In this document: one piece after another, positions 22,714 through 34,639 of the stretch | How positions within the stretch are numbered: position 1 is the stretch's first letter | How the letters are laid out: each line of letters starts with the position of its first letter | Source of the DNA: Pontederia crassipes | Taxonomy: Eukaryota > Streptophyta > Magnoliopsida > Commelinales > Pontederiaceae | Length of the DNA stretch: 64,000 nt | Direction of reading: 5' to 3' | NCBI GenBank assembly: GCA_030549335.1 | Contig: CM060196.1 | Location: 12,725,501-12,789,500, forward strand | Notes under the pieces: model-generated | The model's input: only the letters and a program-made list of their open reading frames with translations | The model's database searches: none | Told to the model about the DNA's origin: nothing | Position numbers and translations under genes: made by a program

Positions 22714-25700
22714 TCAGTTAGGTGGTAGTGGCAAATCAACTAGAGTCAGCTCCTCCTTTGCAGAATCCATGGCTGTGGGATTGTAAAGCTTTAACCTCTG
22801 TCCATTTACCTTAAATATGTCATCTTTGTCATTCAGAAGGTCAACAGCACCAAATGGATATACTTTATGAATTTTGAATGGTCCACTCCACCTTGACTTC
22901 AACTTTCCTGGAAAAATCTTTAATCTTGAGTTGAAGAGTAATACAAGGTCTCCAACCTTGAAATCCCTTTTCAGAATCCTTCCATCATGCCATCTTTTAG
23001 TCCTTTCCTTGTAGAATTCTAAATTATGGTAGGCATTTAGCCTAATTTCATCAAGTTCATCAATTTGGAGAAGCCTCTTTTGACCACATGCATGCATATC
23101 ATAATTGAGTGCCTTGACTGCCCAATATGCCTTATGCTTCAACTCAATTGGCAAATGGCAGGTTTTTCCATAGACAAGCTTGTAGAGAGAAGTACCAATT
23201 GGAGTCTTGTATGCTGTCCTATATGTCCAAAGAGCTTCATTCAACTTCAAACTCTAATCTTTTCTTGTCAAAGAAACTGTTTTCTCCAATATGGCCTTTA
23301 CCTCCCTATTTGACACTTCTGCTTGGCCATTTGTTTGGGGGTGATATGAAGTGGAAACTTTGTGCCTCACTCCATATTTAATTAGGAGGTTTTCAAAACA
23401 CCTTTCAATAAAGTGGCTACCCCCATCACTTATGACCACTCTAGGAATTCCAAATCTTGGAAAGATAACTTCCTTGAACAACTTGATTACTGCCCTGGAA
23501 TCAGCTGCAATGGTGGGAATGGCCTCAATCCATTTGGACACATAGTCCACAGCTAGAAGAATAAATTTGTAACCACACGAACTAGGGAAAGGCCCCATGT
23601 AGTCAATTCCCCAAACATCAAATATTTCCACTTCTAGAATTCCTTGTTGTGGCATTTCATTCCTTCTTGAAATGGAACCAGCTCTTTGGCATTGATCACA
23701 ACCCTTCACAAAGATATGTGCATTCTTGAATAAACTTAGCCAATAAAATCCAGATTGGAGGACTTTGGCAGCAGTCTTGTGTGTGGCTCCATGACCTCCA
23801 TAAGGGGATGAATGGCATGCCTCCAAGATTTCTTGAAATTCAGATTGGGGTACACATCTTCTATACATGCCATCAGGAGATTTTCTGAATAGAAAGGGAT
23901 CATCCCAATAATAATCTTTCAAGTCATGAAAGAATTTCTTTCTTTGCTGATATGTGTAGTCAGGAGGGGTAATTCCACATGCAAGATAATTGACCAAGTC
24001 AGCATACCAGGGAATTTGATTAATTGCCACAGCCATCAAACTATCATCAGGAAATGCATCATTGATAGGAAGTGTAGATGATTCCTGTATCCCTTCCATT
24101 CTTGATAGGTGGTCAGCTACTAGATTTTCACTTCCCCTTTTGTCCCTAATTTCTACATCAAATTCTTGAAGCAATAAGATCCACCTGATTAGCCTTGGCT
24201 TGGATTCTTTCTTGTTGATTAAGTGCCTCACAGCTTGGTGGTCTGTGAAAACAATAACCTTGGATCCCACCAGGTATGGCCTGAATTTGTCAAATGCATA
24301 CACCACAGCAAGAAGTTCTTTCTCAGTAGTTGCATAATTGATTTGTGCTTCATCTAAAGTTTTGCTTGCATAGCATATGACATGGTGCTTATTCTCCTTG
24401 GTTTGCCCCAGCACAGCTCCTACTGCCTGGTCAGAAGCATCACACATGATCTCAAAAGGGAGAGTCCAGTCAGGTGGCTGCACTACAGGGGCTGAGATGA
24501 GGGCTTCCTTCAACTTCTTGAATGCCTTCATACACTCTTCATCAAATTGAAACTCAACATCCTTGGCCAGCAACTTGGTGAGGGGCCTAGTTATCATGGA
24601 GAAATATTTAATAAACCTCCTATAGAAGCCTGCATGCCCCAAAAAACTCCTAATTGCCTTGACACTTGTGGGTGGTGGTAGTTTCTCAATCACTTCAATT
24701 TTTGCCTTGTCCACTTCAATGCCTTTGCTTGAGACCACATGTCCTAAGACAACTCCTTCTTGGACCATAAAGTGACATTTCTCCCAATTGAGTATCAAAT
24801 TGGATTCCCTACATCTTTGTAGCACTTTTGTTAAATTGTCCAAGCAAGCATCAAATGAGTCTCCATACACTGAAAAATCATCCATGAAGACCTCCATAAT
24901 TTCTTCAATGAAGTCTGAAAATATAGACATCATACACCTTTGGAAAGTTGCAGGGGCATTGCATAAGCCAAAGGGCATTCTCCTATAGGCAAAAGTCCCA
25001 TATGGACAAGTGAATGTAGTCTTGTGTTGATCTTGGGGGTGAATTGGAATTTGCAAGAAACCTGAGTACCCATCAAGATAACAGAAATGGGAATGCCTAG
25101 CCAGCCTTTCCAGCATCTGATCAATGAATGGCAATGGGAAATGGTCCTTTCTTGTGGCCTTGTTTAACTTCCTGAAGTCAATGCACATCCTCCAACCTGT
25201 AATGGTTCTTATGGATATCAATTCATCAGAATCTGACTTCACCATTGTAATTCCTCCCTTCTTTGGCACCACCTGCACTGGACTGACCCATTCACTATCT
25301 GAAATGGAGTATATGATTCCTGCATTCAGCAACTTCAATACTTCTTTCTTTATCACTTCTTTCATGGTTGGGTTGAGTCTCCTTTGACATTCAATGGAGG
25401 GCTTGTAGCTGTCCTCCATAGGGATCCTATGCATGCAAATGGAGGGATTAATACCCTTGATATCTTCAATTGAGTAGCCTATCACCTCCCTATACAATTT
25501 CAACCTCTTCAGCAGCTCTTCCACCTGATCCTGAGGCAAATTAGCATTAATGATAACAGGAAAAGTTGAATTCTCTCCCAAGAATTCATACTTCAAATTG
25601 CTAGGAAGAGGCTTGAGTTCCAACTTGGAATTGGCTTGAACTGGATTGCCTTGGCATTCAGCAATGATAACCTGTTGTACCTCACCTTGAATTCCTACAT

Positions 25701-28200
25701 TTTCCACTGATATTGAAGAGTTCAGTACTGATTTATATGCCATAGCCTCTGGATCTTCCAATTCTCTCAAATGGTCAAAAATTAGACACCTTTGCAATGG
25801 ATCTTCAATAGAGATTATAGCTGAAACTTGCTCCACCACCTGATTCAATTGCCCATCTTCAAAATCATTTTCTAGAAAACTTGGCCTACTGATAACTTGG
25901 GCCAAATTGAATTCAATCTTCTCCTCTCCAATTTGGAAGGCCAATCTCCCTTCCTTAACATTAATTACAGCCCCTACAGTGGCTAGAAAGGGCCTCCCAA
26001 GGAGAATGGGGGTGTTCACATCTTCATCCATATCTAATACAACAAAATCAACTGGAATATAGAATTTACCAACTTTGCGGGGTATGTCCTCAATAATCCC
26101 ATGTGGATATTTGATGGATCTGTCTGCCAGCTGAAGGGACATATTTGTTGGCTTCAAATCTCCAACTTCAAGTTTCCTACACAATGATAAGGGTATGACA
26201 CTCACAGAAGCTCCCAAGTCACACATGGCTCTTTGAATTTTTCTATTGCCTATCTCACATGGAATTGAGAAGCTTCCTGGATCCTTGAGCTTTGGAGGCA
26301 ACTTATTCTGGATAATTGCAGAAGCCTCTTCAGTCAATGCTATAGTCTCATGCTCCAATACTCTTCTCTTCTTGGTTAGGATTTCCTTTAGAAACTTGAC
26401 ATATGATGGCATTTCCTAGATGGCTTCAACAAAAGGAACATTTATGTATAGCTTCTTCAGGATTTCCAAGAACCTTCCATATTGCTGGTCTTGTCTTGCC
26501 TTGATTAACCTTTGAGGGAAGGGTACCTTGTCAAAAACCCTTGGATTTGCTTCAATTTGAGGGCTTGAATTCCTGATTTCCTCACTTGGTTGTTCACTTG
26601 GCTTTTCAGCAAACCTTGAGTCTGAATTGGCTTGATTATCATCCACTTTCTTCATTGGTTCCTCCACCATTTTACCACTTCTGAGCTGGATGGTCTTTGC
26701 TTGCTCCTTTGGATTTACTTATGGCTGTCCAGGAAAGAATAAGGGAGGTCTAGTGGATGTACTAGCTTGTTGAGCAATTTGGCTTTCCAACAATTTCTGA
26801 TTTGCATTCATGGCATCCAATCTAGAATTGATCTTCAAAATCTCCTCTCCTTGGCTGTCTTGCTTCTTCAGAATTTGTTGAAGCATCTCCTTCATTTCAT
26901 TTTGGAATTGTGATGCTTGGACTTGAGGTGGTGGCTCATACAGATTTCTTTGAATTGGTGCACTTTGGCCTTGATTTCCATAAGGTGGTGGTGGCTGATT
27001 CCTTGGCAGGATTTTAGGCTGCCAATTTGAATTTTGCATAGGAGCTCCTTGATATTTGTTGCCCTTGTAAGAAAAGTATGGATGATTCCTGTTTTCTGGA
27101 GTATAAAATTCAGCAGGAGGTTTGATTCCATAATTGCCCACAGCATTGATTTGATCCACATTTTGGTCCACTTGCTGCATAATTAAGTTGCAATTCTCTG
27201 ACACATGGCCTTGATTCCCACATACACAACACCTTGTTTCAGAATTGGAAGTCCTATTGCCATTGGGAGTCAAGTTCAACCTCTCCAAAGTCTTGTACAA
27301 CACCTCTTCAAGTTGAGTTGACAATTGATTCACTGAATTGTCCATGGGTGGCCTCCTGGTTCTATCATGGGTAAGGAAGTGGTGATTCTTGGCTATGTTT
27401 TCAATGAGTTGATAAGCTTCATCAATGTTTTTAGATGCAAAGATGCCTCCTGCAGCAGTATCCAATGCCACCTTGCTAGGGTAGTTCAATCCCTTATGAA
27501 AATAGTTGACTAGCTGTCACTTCTCAAAACCATGATGGGGACATGCCCTTAATAATCCTTGAAGCCTTTGCCATGCCTCACAAATATTTTCTTGGTCCAA
27601 CTGATAGAACCTCACTATTTGATCCCTGAAGTTATCAGTTTTTGAAGGAGGAAAGAATTCTGAAAGGAACAATTGAACAATTGATTCCCAAGTGGCTACC
27701 TCTTCAGGATTCAATCCTTTAAACCATATCTTGGCCTTGTCCTTGAGTGAGAAGGGAAATAATCTCATATACACTGCATTCATGGGGATATTATTGAAGT
27801 TCACAGTGCTGCATATCTCCTTGAAATTGTCCAAATGACATGCTGGATCTTCAGTCCCAAGTCCAGAAAACTGACTTTGCCTAATCATAGAAATCAAGGC
27901 TGGATTAACTTCAAAATTTGCCACAGGTGCTAAGGCTCCTCCCCCTTGTTGATTCCTTGCATTGCTTGGTGAATAACAGTCCCTAAGAGTTCTAGGAACT
28001 GCCATATTTTGATTCATAACTCTTTCAAATTCAGGATTGTATGCTTCTTCCTCTTCTTCTTCAAATATCCTTCTCCTTGCCTCAAGCCTTTGCAATCTCC
28101 TTCTTCTTAAAAATCTTCTTTCAGGTTCAGGATCTGATTGGTAATGTTCCTCTTGATGGTCCAAGTCCTGCAGAAAGAGATTCAAAAGTATCAAATTCAA
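22714..28200 (-). pseudogene. Athila-like gag-pol polyprotein, one frame with four stop codons
   Basis: Five open stretches lie in the same reading frame: 28200-27517, 27489-26719, 26670-26416, 26412-23254 and 23250-22714. They are separated by single stops (TGA near 27516, TAA near 26718, TAG near 26415 and TAG near 23253) without frameshift. Gag has a capsid core (FSLKDKAKIWFKGLNPEEV) and one CCHC knuckle (CVCGNQGHVSENC). In the long stretch, counting from its own Met, the protease motif DLGAS is at 65-69. RT has YLDGYSG near 445-451 and FMDD at 509-512. RNase H starts at CDAS 657-660. Integrase has H867, H874, C905, C908 and D937, D996, E1032 (a DD-35-E arrangement). All key residues are intact. 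It would copy and integrate the element if translated. Confidence 0.92.
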
Positions 28201-28337
28201 GAAAGAAATGAAAACTAGACAAAAATGAAAAGTAAGAAATGATAACTTGCAAAAACTGAAAATTAGCCTAACAAATAAACTAAAAACTAATCTAAAACTA
28301 ATCTAAACTATCTAAGTTAGCCTAATTGACCTCAAAT

Positions 28338-28360
28338 CCCCGGCAACGGCGCCAAAAACT
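28338..28360 (-). other. Primer binding site, tRNA-Asp type (Athila-like element)
   Basis: Right next to the 5' LTR the minus strand reads agtttttggcgccgttgccg followed by ggga. The tggcgccgttgccgggga core matches the known complement of the 3' end of plant tRNA-Asp, used by Athila elements to prime reverse transcription. The leader from here to the first gag Met (28200) is only about 140 bases. Confidence 0.85.
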
Positions 28361-31300
28361 TGATAGTGATATTTGGGTTTTATAGTGATAACTTGCTGAA
28401 ATTAAAGAAAATATCAATTTTTCATTTTTTTTTGGTCTCCCAACTCACTAGCTGCAAGTGCACAGGTTGTCGTATCCACAAGAATTTGAAGTCTAAGGCA
28501 CCCTAAAACAATCTAAATTAGTTCTACTTTAATGGCTAAAAATAGATTTTCAAAGGGAAGTGAAAACAGATTTTTTTTATGGAAAGTGAAATGATAACAG
28601 ATTTTTGGGTTTTGGAAATTTATCAAAACTGAATTATAAATGCTAGAATGAAGTCTAAAAAGGTTTAACTATCTATGAGGAAGGTTCTTCTAGGATTTGG
28701 GGTTCATCTAAATTAATTAAGGATGGAATGGAACAAGTTATCACTAAATGTCCAACTTTTGATTCAACTTGAAAATGGGTGTTCCCACAGCTCAATTGGC
28801 TTCTAACTAAGCAATATATGATTATATAATTGTTAGCTAGGTTGAATCAAAAGAGGGTCCTCACTGAAAATCAAGTTATCATTGGGCTCAAAAGAAAGAT
28901 TCAATGCTGATTTTTTGCAATTCAAGGAAGTTTGGAATGATAACTTGCATTTACAATCATAAAAAGATGGAATCATTCCAATCAACCAAACCAGGATAAA
29001 ATATACTCAATAATGGTGCTTGTGTTCCATGATTCATCTCTGAATTCAAGGGAGATTCAAAATCAACCTCTCGGTTGCAAAATAAATTGGAATCCACACA
29101 AACACACTCAATTGGAAATGCAAAACATATGACCACATGAGTTCACAATTTCCATTGCTCCTTGGCCCATCTCTGGATCTCAAAGAAGCCCTTAAGACTA
29201 CCTCTCAGTAGTGGATTAATATGAGGGTTGACAATGGAAATCAGAAGTTAGAAAAATGAGAAAACAGAAATCAACATTTCTGAAAAAATCAGCAATGTGG
29301 ATTGATGGAATTCAAGTTTGCCAAATGCCCCTTGACCCATCTCTGGATTACAAGGGATTCCTAGAGTACACCTCTCAGTGATTTGAATAAAATAGGGATT
29401 AACAATTGGCAAATCAGATTCCAAACAATCAGAAAATAGAATTTAGAATCAAACTAAGAAATCAGATTTTGGAAAAAAATCAGATTTGAATTCTGAATTG
29501 TCAATGATCTTGATTCATTTCTGAATAAGATCATGGCATATATTAGCCTCTCAACTATTCAATTATCTAATCCTTGATGACAATCAGATTCAAAAGCCCA
29601 AGAAATTAGATTTTTAAATTCAGAAAACCAGATTCTGAAATTCAGGAATTTTAGGTTCCAAATCAAACTTAAGGTAATGTTGAGAATAGATTTGAATCAT
29701 GAAATGCCCAAATATTCATAACTCAATTCTGAACAAGATTAGGATGAAGACCAACCTTCCAATTGCTCAATTAATCAAGTTCAGAATGTCAAATAGGTTC
29801 AAACAGTTCAGAAATCAGATAACCAAAAAATCAGAATTAGAAATCAGTGGAAAAAAAAATCTGATTTGAGTCAAATGATTGTCCAAATAATCTTGATTCA
29901 TTTTTGAACAAGATAGGGACAATAGCAACATCCCAAGAACTCAAATCCTTGATGACAATCAGATCCAAAGCCCAAGAAATCAGATTTTCAGACTTCAGGA
30001 ATTTAGGAAACCAAAAAAATCAGCAACTCAGTAATTTAGAAATCAGAATTTTAAACCAATGGAAACCTGACTTACCAATTGATTCTTGACCCATCTCTGG
30101 ATTACAAGACATCCCTAAAGTTCACTTATCAGTGAAGGGAATGATTCAGGGGACTCAATTGATTAAATCAGATTCCAATTAGGAATCAGAAAAATTAGAA
30201 TTCTGATTTCTATTAAAAAATCAATGGAAAATTCTGGTTTTGAGTCAAATGATTGCCCAAACAATCTTGATTCATTTCTGATCAAGATTTGGGACAATAT
30301 CAACCTTCTAGTTGCTCTATTAATCAAATCCACAATGGCAAACAGATTCAAAGGTCCAGGAATTCTGGTTCAGGAAATTCAGAAAAACAGAAACCAGAAA
30401 TCTAAATTTCAGAAATCAGCACTTCAATTAAATTGGAATAAAGAACTTGACATTGATTTCTAATCCATTTCTGAACTAGGGATAGATCAAATGATAACTT
30501 CTCAGCTATAGATTACAATAGGATCCAACAATGGCAAGAACTAACATTAGAAAATTCTGAAATCTGAAAATCAGCAAATGATTCAGTGCAGGAATTATAA
30601 AACAGTCCATATCCATCCAAAACTAATCTAAACTACTACCCTATCCTAGAAGAAATGGAGTTTAGCTCCTCATATTTACAAGATTTGACATCAAATGGGA
30701 TAAGAAACAGATACAATTCATGGTTCTTTGAAGCTTCCTGGCCAGCAGCTCCTCCACCAGAATCAATCCAGCCTTGCTTGCCTTCAAACCCTTGAATGAC
30801 CAGCCTCCCCTCTCCTCCAGAAAAATCCAGCTTATATATCACTCCTTTCCACCCTTTGATCAGCATCTAAATGTTCTAATCCTCCTGATTGCAGCCACCT
30901 GTCCACCCCTCTGAAATTCCAGCTGCAGATTCCTTTTTGGTGCAGGAAAAAGTAGATGGTCCCCCCCTACTTTGTCCACTTTTTGGCCACCTTTCTCCCT
31001 GCTACAAATCCCCAAACAGCATCAAAGCCCTTGAATGGTATTTTGACAAATAAGGATTAGGATAATGATAGTTGCTAGCTCAGATATCAAATGATATTAG
31101 GTGTTGTGCAGGAATGAAAACTTGTATCAAAATTAATGAATTAAGGGGCCCGGAATGATAACTTTATGAAAATCTTGGAAAATGTCCTAATATGGGTGGT
31201 TCAAAGCATTTCAGGCATCAAATTGATTAGAGTGACAAGTGAGTGAGGTCAGAAATCAAATATGAATGAGATTCCTAAAAGTGATAACTTGAGTGCCCCA

Positions 31301-31877
31301 AAAACGATAACTTATATGACTTAAAAATGATAACTTGTCATAACTTGAGTTTTGATTATTCAAATGTGATGAAATTTGACCAGCAATGAGTTAGAACAAT
31401 AATAAGATGATTGCTTAAGGTCCTTGTGCAGAATTAATGGTTTTGCATGTCGAAATGATAGAATTGCCCTTTAACGATAACTTGGCACTTGAAAAATGAT
31501 AACTTGTTCAAATGGACTCAAAACTTTGCACAAGTTGAGATGTGACTATCCAAACATGATTTATACATGATAATGATGGATTTAGGGCAAGAAAACCATT
31601 GAAAATAAGTTCATTCAAAATAATGATAACTTGACACTTAGGAATGATAACTTGTCCTTAAAATGATAACTTGGCATAGAATTTAAATATTAATAGATTT
31701 TGGAATTTCAGAACCTCTATGCACATGGAATTAAGTATGAAATGAGGAATATCAACTAGTTATCACAATGTTTGCATTCCAAGTATAATTGGCCCAAAAC
31801 TAGGCAAAAGTGAGACTCGATATGTATGAATTGCATCTAAAATGGGTTAAAATCATATAGTGATCAGCAAGTGATCA
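28361..31877 (-). repeat. 5' LTR of the Athila-like element (3517 bp)
   Basis: It is nearly identical to 17636-21173. On the minus strand a TATATAA lies at 30838-30832, about 1 kb into the LTR, followed by GA-rich DNA; this is a plausible element promoter. It ends AGTGATCA right before the gatgc duplication. Confidence 0.92.
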
Positions 31878-31882
31878 GATGC

Positions 31883-34540
31883 GGAGGCATAGAGACGATT
31901 TAATGCACTTCGTCCGACTTTTTCTACAGAATCACGCAATGTTATATTAGAACTTTGCACTGTTGGCTTCAACTCATTTGGCTCATCAAGTACTACTTAT
32001 TCATGTTGGCCAATTTTTGTGACACCTTATAATTTGCCTCCAAGCATGTGTATGAAACGAGAGAATATATTGCTTACCTGTATGATCTCAGGTCCTCGAC
32101 CTCTTAGTAAAAGTTTAGATGTTTATTCAAGATATTTGATTGATGAATTTAAGATGTTGTGGGAGGATGGCGTGATTACCTATGACAAATTTAAAAAGTA
32201 AAATTTCATTATGAGAACCGCATTAATGTGGACTATAAGCGATTTTCCGGCATATGGAATGTTGAGTGGTTGGAGCACAAAAGGAAAACTTGCTTGTCTC
32301 ATATGTGGAAAGAATACGAAATTATTTTATTTGAAAAATTATAGGAAAGTTTGCTGGTTTGATTGTCATAAAATATTTTTGCCATTGGAGAATTCGATGC
32401 GTCATGATCGAAACTCGTTTAAAAAGAATACACCCAAGAACATTTTGTCTCCAACTCATTTGACGAGACAAGAATTGCTAGAGCAAGTAAACAAGCTTAG
32501 TGAAATCTCATTCGGACTGAAGGTCGGTAGTTACAAGTAAATTGGGTTTGGAAGTAAACACAATTGGAAGAAAAGAAGTATTTTTTGGGAGTTACATTAT
32601 TGGTCTTCAAACTTGGTACGTCATAACTTGCACGTCGTGCATGTGAAGGAGAACATCTTTGACAACATCTTCAACACTATTATGGATGTTAAAGGAAAAA
32701 CAAAAGATAGCATACAGACTCGCGAAGACATAAAATTAATATGCAAAAGACCAGAGTTAGATATCATTCATATTCAAAATGGTAAATGCAAAAAGTCAAA
32801 AGCTACTTATGACTTGAACAATGATCAAAGAAAAGTGATTTTCGAATAGGTAAAGCAATTGAAATTCTCCGACAGATATATATCAAACATATCTCATTGT
32901 TTTAATTTGGACAATGGGAAGATACATGGGATGAAGGATCATGACTGTCATATTTTTATGCAAAGACTGTTTCCGATTGCCTTTAAAGAACTTTTGCCAA
33001 AAACCATCTAGGAGGTTTTAATAGAATTGTTTATGTTCTTTAAAGAGCTTTGTGCATCCATCATTCAGAAAGAAGACATCTCTCGGTTAGAGGCTTCTAT
33101 TGTGATTATCATGTGCAAGACTGAGAAGATATTTTCATCTTCTTTCTTTGATGTGATGGAACATTTGATTGTACATCTACCATATGAAATAAAAATTGAG
33201 GGCCCGGTTCAGTATCGTTCGAAAGGTGCATGTTATATTTGAAAAGGAAGGTGAAGAATAAGACAAAAATTGAAGGCTCCATATGTGAAGCATATTTCAT
33301 TGAGGAGGTGTCAAACTTCACTTCAAAATACTTTAAGTCACACATACAATTACGACACAACCAAGTTCCAAGAAACGATGATGGTGGTGAAAGAGAAGTT
33401 AACATGAATATTCTATCCATCTTCAAGTACACATGTCGACTTCTTGGTACATGACGCAAAGTTATCTTGAATGATAGAGATCTCATCGCCGTTGAGAATT
33501 ATGTTCTTACAAATTATAGCGAAGTGACGCTGTATCTCGAGTAAGACAATTTGTTCTAATTTGTTATATAATTTAAAGTTAATTGTTGCTATATGATTTT
33601 ATTAATTGAAAACTATGAATTCAGGAAATTCGAAGAATTACAGCAAGAAATCAATCCGTTAGTTTCAAACGATGAGTTATTGAAACTACGAGACGAACAT
33701 TTTGCCGATTGGTTGAGATGTGAAGTGAGAAATCTTTTCGCTTGTTCTTAATTATTATAAGTTCGTAACTTTTAATAAAGTTTTTAAGTTAATTTTCTTG
33801 TAGGTTATTAATGCCTCAGTCATAGAAAACAAAATACGAGATCTCGGTCATGGCCCGAAGAAACAAGTTCTTAGCTACTACGACATCATAGTCAATGGAT
33901 ATCAGTTACAAAAGAATATAGCCAACAACGTTCAACTATTAATAGCGGCATATGTGTTCTAGGAAGCATGTAAGGGGACAACAACTTTGATTACTACGGT
34001 GTTATAGAAGATATCCTAGAATTGTCTTATTTGAGAAAATCTAACAAAGTCATAGTGCTAAAATTCCGTTGGTTCGATCCAGAGAAAGGAGTTCGAATCG
34101 ATCAAAAGTTTAAATTGATGGATATTAACCCTCGGTCGAGACTTTAGTCATACGATCCATTCGTATTGGCGGAATAAGCACAATAAGTGTACTACACTAA
34201 ATATCCATAAAAAAGAACCAAGGATGAATGGTGGGCGTCATTCAAGGTGAGGAGTAAACTATTCTTAGCAGAAATAATGATAGATGACAATGAAACATCA
34301 TCCGTACACAACGATGTGCCCATGGACGATAACTATCAAGAAGATAGAGTGAATGAGACGATTGATGTGGCCGATGGAGTTGAAAATTTTCAATTGGTCG
34401 ATGACGCTGAACCAATGGAAGAGTTCAATTCAAATGACCTCTTGGATGTGAACTTTGATAATTTCATTGACGATGACTCGAACCAAGATTATAGCGATGA
34501 TGATGAAAATAAATTAGAATACGAAACAAGTGAATGACTC
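31883..34540 (+). pseudogene. TNP2-like CACTA transposase, second part
   Basis: The gene cut at 17635 continues with the conserved core: TPYNLPPSMCMKRENILLTC (32022), ALMWTISDFPAYGMLSGWST (32220) and GKLACLICGK. SSSFFDVMEHLIVHLPYE follows near 33140 and a DUF4216-like stretch (GVIEDILELSYLRKSNKVIV) near 33990. An acidic C-terminus (34247-34537) ends in a TGA. At least two introns are suggested (about 33543-33623 and 33728-33804, the latter ending ttttcttgtag). Stops (32199, 32538, 32847, 33009) and shifts show it is decayed. Transposase function is known for the family; this copy should be inactive. Confidence 0.85.
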
Positions 34541-34639
34541 CCGTAGTTATTATAATGACATAAGCTTTTTACTTCTTTTTTAAGTTATATATGGTTACCG
34601 ATAATAAGAGAAGCTTCTTTCTTTTTTTTAATCATTGGT

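Larger units (their letters stand above)
17631..31882 (-). mobile_element. Athila-like Ty3/gypsy retrotransposon, 14.2 kb, target duplication GATGC
   Basis: The element occupies 17636-31877 on the minus strand. It is flanked by gatgc at 17631-17635 and 31878-31882. Its LTRs of about 3.5 kb lie at 17636-21173 (3') and 28361-31877 (5'). By eye they differ by about six substitutions plus a 20-bp and a few 1-bp indels, so it is very young. The primer site, the single gag-pol frame and the purine tract are all present. The RT motif VFMDD, the DLGA protease and the tRNA-Asp primer site fit the Athila lineage. No env-like frame is present in the 1.5 kb after pol. Confidence 0.93.
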
